Shown here piece by piece: positions 41,525 to 46,628 of a stretch of 46,628 nucleotides of DNA. The DNA lies in assembly GCA_014381505.1 (NCBI GenBank), contig JACNLK010000084.1, positions 1 through 46,628 of the forward strand, in the 5' to 3' direction. This stretch comes from Candidatus Desulfatifera sulfidica (GTDB taxonomy: Bacteria > Desulfobacterota > Desulfobulbia > Desulfobulbales > Desulfocapsaceae). The translations under genes and the position numbers were made by a program. How positions within the stretch are numbered: position 1 is the stretch's first letter; every line of letters starts with the position of its first letter. The notes beneath the pieces were generated by a model. That model worked only from the letters and a program-made list of their open reading frames with translations, did no database searches and had not been told where the DNA came from.

Positions 41525-44500
41525 CAATCCTCTCCTCCGGTCATGGCCCTGTGCAGGCGATCAAGGAGAATTTCATCCGGACGGTCAAAGTACACACCAC
41601 TCCCCGGAACAGCAGGATCCATCCCCCGCACAAAGAGATAACAGACTCCACCAAAATGGTCTTCATGGGAATAATCAACCAGCGTCTGCGCCAGATAGTT
41701 CTGCAGAACAAGACTATAGATCCAGTATTGAAGACCATAATTATGTTCCCGCATGGCAGAGACCAGCCCCTCAGGGGCGTACAATACAGAATCGGCACCC
41801 AGACGATTACTCTTATAATCGATCAGGTAATAACGTCCCCGGAAACGACAGACCAGATCAATAAAACCGGTCAAATATCCTCGCAGGTCCTGATACCCCA
41901 CAGGCCTGACTGCTGGCTGCCCGGCCAGTACATCATTCAGTCTAGCCGTTGACCCGCCGCGAAGGTGGAGGGTAAAAGGCATCTCCTGCAAGCAGTCGCT
42001 CTGTGCAAGCTGAGACAGAGCAAACGAGTCAGACATATCACCAGCCAGTAACGGCGTAGTCGTAGTTTGAACCAGCAGACGGCGCAAGGGGGCGACTTCG
42101 ACGTTCTGCTGAAAACGGCGACAATACTCCAACAGCTGCGCGTCCCTGAGACTCTCTCCAGCCAGTCGGGGAAAAGGAATCTCTTCCAGCAACGCATGGA
42201 TCAGATTACCAAAACCGGGCCCGGCCGGGAGCGATAATTCGGGTTCCTCAATTCGCCGCGGCCGCTCAGCATCCATATTGTCACGCCTGTCCTCTTTCAG
42301 CGCAAAAAAATCAGGATCAGACTCAGGTTCATCTGGATCGTTGAATGAAAGATGTGCCAACGAGCTATAACTGTGCAGGCGCCATCCTGCCTCAAGATCT
42401 TTTCGCCGCTTCGTCCGACAGACCAAAACCTCATGATCCGGTTCAGACAGAACCACCGGCACCTGAACTGTATCAAGACCCAGCGCTTGATACTCACCAC
42501 CCAGTTCACCACTCAACTCTCGTAACAGACGCTCCTGCTCCAGGCCATCTTCTGCGTCCTGCAGACCCAATATCGAGGCCAGGGCCGTGCTCCGTGCATC
42601 AGCCACAGGCTTTCTGGCCTTCACATCAGCCCAGTACAGATAACAACGACTCACCGCGCGAGTCAGGGCCACGTAGACCAGACGCAATTCCTCGGCCCAA
42701 TCCTCCTCGTTCCGCTGCTTCTGCCGGACGGTGAAGGCAGGCGAACCAATATCAAGGACAGAAGTGCCATCCTGGGCCTGACAGACCAAAGCCGGTGCAT
42801 GATCATACCGGATCGAGTACCAGAGAAAGGGGCAGAAAACCACCGGGTACTGCAGCCCTTTGGCAGCATGAATCGTGACAATACGGACCGCCCGCTCATC
42901 ACTCTCCAGGCGCAGTTCGCTCTTATCCGGACTGGCGCCATCACCATCAACAAGGCGCACAAGCCATTGCAGTACCTGAGTTGGCGCCAGAGCCTCCTCC
43001 TCAACGGCTGCATGAATCAACTCGAGAAGATGATTGATATTCGTGATTCGACGCTCAGACCATTCCAACTTGGCCAGGTTTTCAAAAACCCGTTCTCCAG
43101 TGAGTAGACGGCCCATCATCACCAGAAAACCCTGCTCCTGCCAACACTGAGCATAGCCCTGGAAACGCTCAAGCCAGGCCTCAGCGCCACCATCATCCAG
43201 CCAGAGCGCATGGATATCAGTTCCGCTGAGGCCAAACCAGCTGCAGGTCATGGCTGCCTTCAACAGTTCAGGATCAACAGGGGTACACACAGCCCGCAGA
43301 ATCCTGATGAACTCCAGACATTCAGAACTGTCAAAGACACTTTTGCGGCTGGTCAGAACCGTCGGAATTCCAGCTCGAAGCAAGGCCTCGCGACAGGCCT
43401 GCCCCTGATTGCTATTCCGAACCAGAATCGCAATATCTCGTGCTTCGAGCCGCTCAGAATCCTCCTGATTCCCGAAGAGTAACGGACGATCCGGATCAAG
43501 CAAGGTACAAATTTCCCGAGTCAGGCTTGCAATGATCTGCTCCCGGGCCAGACCAGAAGACCAACGTCCTTTTTTATCCGAAGGGTTTTCGGGTAGATGA
43601 CAACACAATAAAGAAGAAAGGTCCAGCCCGGAGCACGACAGCCCGATCTCAGCAGCATTCCGGGCCGGGGTCACTGGATGAAAGGGAGTCAAATGGGCAG
43701 TAAATAATCTATTCACCGCAGCTACCAGGTTCGGATGAGAACGATAGTTATGGCCGAGTCCGAGCAAACTAGCAGCCGACTCCCGTGCCCGGTAATAGGC
43801 GTGAATATCGGCCCCGCGAAACCGATAAATGGCCTGTTTGGGGTCACCTATTAAATAGAGGTACTGTTGAGCGCTGCCAAAAAGTGTCGAAAAGATTTGG
43901 TACTGACGCTGATCCGTGTCCTGGAACTCATCAATCAGGGCGACCTGAAAACGTTCGCCAATGGAGCAGCGCAGCTGTTGAGCTCGCGGCCCCACAAGAG
44001 CTTGTGAGAGCAGGGTGATCAGATCATCAAAACCCAAACGGTTCCGTCGCAGCAATCCCTGAGTTACCTGCCCATGAAGTCCGCGTACCAGATGACCGCG
44101 AAACGTAAGCCGCAAATCCCGAATTGCTGCCTCACAGGTCGCAACTTCACTCTGCGGCAGGGCCCAGGATTCGACCAGATCCAGTCGTTTTTCCACCGAG
44201 CGGATCTTGTTGCCATTCAAACAGGCCAGCATTCCCGCTTGCGCAAGGCGTGCCAGATCTTTTGGGAGTCGGGGGCTGCGTCCATGACAAAAATCATCGA
44301 TCCCCTGCCACCATTCGTTGAAATCAGCAGTCATAGGCTTCTTAAACAACCCCTGCCCCAGGGCCTCATTTAAACGCATAAAAAGCCTCTCCTGATGCTG
44401 CTGCCACCAGAGGCTTAAATTTTTTCTTCCCTCTGCATAAGCCGCCAGCCCATCCTCCAAGGATCTCGGCTCAGGTTCAATCTGATCCCAGAATGCCCCG

Positions 44501-45081
44501 TTGCTTTTAACGCTTTGATACAGGGCAGCCGGAGTCGGATAGGCCGCCACCAACGGCGCACATTCATCAGGAGAAAGGTCATAGAGCTGCCGTCTCCAGT
44601 AATCTTCAACCACCTCCTGCACCACCAGACGGGTGTCGGCCAGCAGGTGTGCATCAAAGAGCAGACCACTGTCGAGTGCCTGCTCACGGAGCACACGCTG
44701 ACAAAAACCGTGAATAGTGAAGATCGAGGCCCGGTCCATATCCAACAAAGCCTGCTCCAGTCGAGCCACAGCCAGATCTCGATCTTTAATCTCAGCCAGC
44801 CATTGCTCCAGCGTCGCATCTCCACCTCCCCGGCCACCAACCAAGGCCATCCGGGCTTCAACGATTCGAGACCGGATCCGTCCCCGCAACTCCTCGGTGG
44901 CCGCTTGCGTAAAGGTAACCACCAAAATACGGTCCACGGCAACATCACGCTCAACAATAAACCTGAGAACCAGCATGGCCAAAGCATACGTTTTACCTGT
45001 CCCGGCACTGGCCTCCACCAGATTCACCCCTGATGTCAAAGGAGTGACAGCCGCTTCAAAGAGCTGGAAATCAGTGCTCAT
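41524..45081 (-). CDS. recB: Exodeoxyribonuclease V, beta subunit RecB
   Basis: A 1185-residue helicase-nuclease. UvrD-type motifs include Walker A EASAGTGKT near residue 23, LIDEFQDTDQRQYQIF, LIGDPKQAIYRFRGADI and TIHAAKGLQYPVVF; the C-terminal nuclease domain has the catalytic YYLIDYKSNRLG. It unwinds 3'-5' and degrades both strands until a Chi site is met, then loads RecA. It overlaps recC by 11 bp at its start and recD by the TGATG junction, so the three are co-translated. Confidence 0.96.
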   Translation of the reverse strand: MSTDFQLFEAAVTPLTSGVNLVEASAGTGKTYALAMLVLRFIVERDVAVDRILVVTFTQAATEELRGRIRSRIVEARMALVGGRGGGDATLEQWLAEIKDRDLAVARLEQALLDMDRASIFTIHGFCQRVLREQALDSGLLFDAHLLADTRLVVQEVVEDYWRRQLYDLSPDECAPLVAAYPTPAALYQSVKSNGAFWDQIEPEPRSLEDGLAAYAEGRKNLSLWWQQHQERLFMRLNEALGQGLFKKPMTADFNEWWQGIDDFCHGRSPRLPKDLARLAQAGMLACLNGNKIRSVEKRLDLVESWALPQSEVATCEAAIRDLRLTFRGHLVRGLHGQVTQGLLRRNRLGFDDLITLLSQALVGPRAQQLRCSIGERFQVALIDEFQDTDQRQYQIFSTLFGSAQQYLYLIGDPKQAIYRFRGADIHAYYRARESAASLLGLGHNYRSHPNLVAAVNRLFTAHLTPFHPVTPARNAAEIGLSCSGLDLSSLLCCHLPENPSDKKGRWSSGLAREQIIASLTREICTLLDPDRPLLFGNQEDSERLEARDIAILVRNSNQGQACREALLRAGIPTVLTSRKSVFDSSECLEFIRILRAVCTPVDPELLKAAMTCSWFGLSGTDIHALWLDDGGAEAWLERFQGYAQCWQEQGFLVMMGRLLTGERVFENLAKLEWSERRITNINHLLELIHAAVEEEALAPTQVLQWLVRLVDGDGASPDKSELRLESDERAVRIVTIHAAKGLQYPVVFCPFLWYSIRYDHAPALVCQAQDGTSVLDIGSPAFTVRQKQRNEEDWAEELRLVYVALTRAVSRCYLYWADVKARKPVADARSTALASILGLQDAEDGLEQERLLRELSGELGGEYQALGLDTVQVPVVLSEPDHEVLVCRTKRRKDLEAGWRLHSYSSLAHLSFNDPDEPESDPDFFALKEDRRDNMDAERPRRIEEPELSLPAGPGFGNLIHALLEEIPFPRLAGESLRDAQLLEYCRRFQQNVEVAPLRRLLVQTTTTPLLAGDMSDSFALSQLAQSDCLQEMPFTLHLRGGSTARLNDVLAGQPAVRPVGYQDLRGYLTGFIDLVCRFRGRYYLIDYKSNRLGADSVLYAPEGLVSAMREHNYGLQYWIYSLVLQNYLAQTLVDYSHEDHFGGVCYLFVRGMDPAVPGSGVYFDRPDEILLDRLHRAMTGGED

Positions 45082-46628
45082 CCATGGCCTCCCGGATCAT
45101 GGGAAACAACTCTTCACAGCAGGCAACAAAATCTGCACCCAGGATTTCTTCCGTTGTGAATCCACGGCAAAGCAAAGACAACTCCTCCTCCCTGCCTTTT
45201 TCCAGGCTCTGTTCCAACTCAAGCATGGCTTTGGCCAAACAGGTCTCCTGTTCATCCGATTTAAGCCGGGCTTTAAAATATTTCACAGCCGCAGCTGCCA
45301 GCAAGGGACTCGGCTGACAACACCCCTGAACATACATCTCAAGCAAACGAACAAGTCGCCCCCGAGCATCATCCATAGCAGTAAACCTGCTCGTCCGATC
45401 TTTGGTCAGACACAGCGTTTGCCCCTGGCCCTCATCAAGACAGAGCATCACCAGATGATGAAGCAGGGAATAAAACAGATCACGGGCGCCCCATGTCCCA
45501 TAGCGGGTCAGGAGTTGACCGTGTTCATGCAAATGACCCAGCCGACCAGAGAGATGAAAAGAACCAAGATCAAGAGCAAAAACACGAGACGGGAGCTGTA
45601 CACCAAGTCCCGCCTCACTCATCCTCAGAACAAAAACTTTTAATTCCTCAAACTTATCAGCAAAACTCAGTCGCCCTGGAGTACCTTGCGGCCATCGTCC
45701 CAGGGCCATGAGACGGGTTACAATTTGCTCTGACTCCTGACCCGCGCAGATGGCCTGGATAATCTCACCTTCAACACTGTACCGATCCAGTCCACTCAAC
45801 TCGAAAGGCTCACTCACCCCGGAAAAAGCGCGAGGTGAATCAAGGCGAATCCCCAAACAACGTCGGACAAACCATTTCCAGGGGTTGGCAAAGAAGGTGC
45901 AGAGATCTGCAAAATCAATTTCCCGCGCCGGTTCCGGCAACGTTCCCTGCCACCAGACGTCCATCTGTTTCATATCTGTCTGGTCTGTCTGGTGCTGTGC
46001 CTGAGCAAGTGTTTGTGCGACGGCAAAGGCCTCACGGTCATAGCTGAACAGAGTTGAATGAGCCCGGAAATAATCACGGGCAAAGGGATGAAGGTGGTGA
46101 CTGCGAAACAGCGGCTCCAATTGATACTGACTGCGAAGGAGATCGAGCAGTTCACTGATCAACAATGAAGGTGGAATTTCCTCGTTATTACGAGCTGAAC
46201 GCCCCACGTAGCTCAAATAAAAAAACTCGCGCGCACTTGTCAGAGCCTCGAGAAACTGGTAGCGGTCATCACTGCGACGCGAACGGTCACCCGGACGACT
46301 CTTTTCAGTCAGAAGGTCAAAGGGCAGCCCCTGATCCGCACGGGGAAAGGCGCCATCATTAAGACCCAAAAGACAGACGGCCCGAAACGGTATCGATCGC
46401 ATGGGCAGCATTGAGCAAAAAGTCAGACGGCCACGCAAAAAACCGGCACTCCCGCCCTCACCCTCCAGCTGACGTTCCAGCCAGTAACGAATCACTGCCA
46501 GGGACACCGGGGCGTTATGAACCTCAGCCATGTCCTTGCCGCCACACTCTGCCAATACAAGAAGAATCCTGGCGAGTACTGCAGAGGTATCATCGTTGTC
46601 CTCACCCAAAAGACGATGGGAATAATCA
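45071..46628 (-). CDS. recC: Exodeoxyribonuclease V, gamma subunit RecC (N-terminus cut off)
   Basis: The C-terminal 518 codons or so of RecC; the open frame continues past the right edge, so no start is visible (the internal TTG at 46609 is not a real start). Recognisable blocks are RGRLTFCSMLPMRSIPFRAVCLLGLNDGAFPR and FANPWKWFVRRCLGI with the inactive-nuclease-like C-terminal domain after it. RecC splits the DNA strands and recognises Chi. It overlaps recB by 11 bp. Confidence 0.93.
   Translation of the reverse strand, partial: DYSHRLLGEDNDDTSAVLARILLVLAECGGKDMAEVHNAPVSLAVIRYWLERQLEGEGGSAGFLRGRLTFCSMLPMRSIPFRAVCLLGLNDGAFPRADQGLPFDLLTEKSRPGDRSRRSDDRYQFLEALTSAREFFYLSYVGRSARNNEEIPPSLLISELLDLLRSQYQLEPLFRSHHLHPFARDYFRAHSTLFSYDREAFAVAQTLAQAQHQTDQTDMKQMDVWWQGTLPEPAREIDFADLCTFFANPWKWFVRRCLGIRLDSPRAFSGVSEPFELSGLDRYSVEGEIIQAICAGQESEQIVTRLMALGRWPQGTPGRLSFADKFEELKVFVLRMSEAGLGVQLPSRVFALDLGSFHLSGRLGHLHEHGQLLTRYGTWGARDLFYSLLHHLVMLCLDEGQGQTLCLTKDRTSRFTAMDDARGRLVRLLEMYVQGCCQPSPLLAAAAVKYFKARLKSDEQETCLAKAMLELEQSLEKGREEELSLLCRGFTTEEILGADFVACCEELFPMIREAMDEH

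Overview
The window looks like a chromosomal segment from an anaerobic, sulfur-metabolising deltaproteobacterium (Desulfobacterota, probably near the Desulfobulbales). This is inferred from gene content: a cytoplasmic-type molybdopterin oxidoreductase beside a TauE/SafE anion permease, a second TauE/SafE permease and a periplasmic rhodanese, an ORP-like cluster (NifX/MTH1175-like protein plus two ferredoxin-containing MinD-type ATPases), a DVU0298-type HEAT protein, class I fumarase and many PAS/GAF histidine kinases. No rRNA, tRNA, CRISPR, prophage or insertion sequence was found.

Layout. 1-3.5 kb: start of a molybdopterin oxidoreductase (cut by the window edge) and a permease with a periplasmic domain. 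3.6-13.2 kb: a leftward signal-transduction block. Its first transcription unit starts at a good sigma-70 promoter near 13.25 kb and encodes a PEP-synthase-like protein without the PEP/pyruvate barrel, a dual-specificity phosphatase fused to a YkgJ-type cysteine cluster, and an NtrC-type sigma-54 activator. Between that activator and the next unit lie a close match to a sigma-54 promoter and an upstream palindrome. The second unit encodes a small His-rich membrane protein, a PAS histidine kinase, a lone receiver and a GAF/PAS kinase that lacks its ATPase domain. This block is the best candidate here for an undescribed system.

13.4-23.4 kb: LysE exporter, TauE/SafE permease, rhodanese, mltG, lon, a left-handed beta-helix protein behind a sigma-32-like promoter, and a large dCache-PAS3 kinase. 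23.9-30.3 kb: ORP-like cluster, fumarase, two hypothetical proteins and a U32 (TrhP-like) protein. 30.4-35.3 kb: mnmA-mtaB-cinA with overlapping ends, then recA. 35.3-39.5 kb, leftward: nitrilase/HldE-C fusion, HEAT protein, ferritin and thiC. 39.8-46.6 kb: recD, recB and the 3' part of recC, overlapping and leftward.

A short dispersed repeat of about 92 bp with near-perfect terminal inverted repeats (CTTTGAAAAAT...ATTTTTCAAGG) occurs as two clear full copies (27978-28069 and 39539-39630), one end fragment (20499-20533), one shortened diverged copy (26143-26217) and one doubtful copy (38036-38140). It resembles a MITE or a hairpin-forming intergenic repeat. One copy lies in the thiC upstream region, where no TPP riboswitch is visible.
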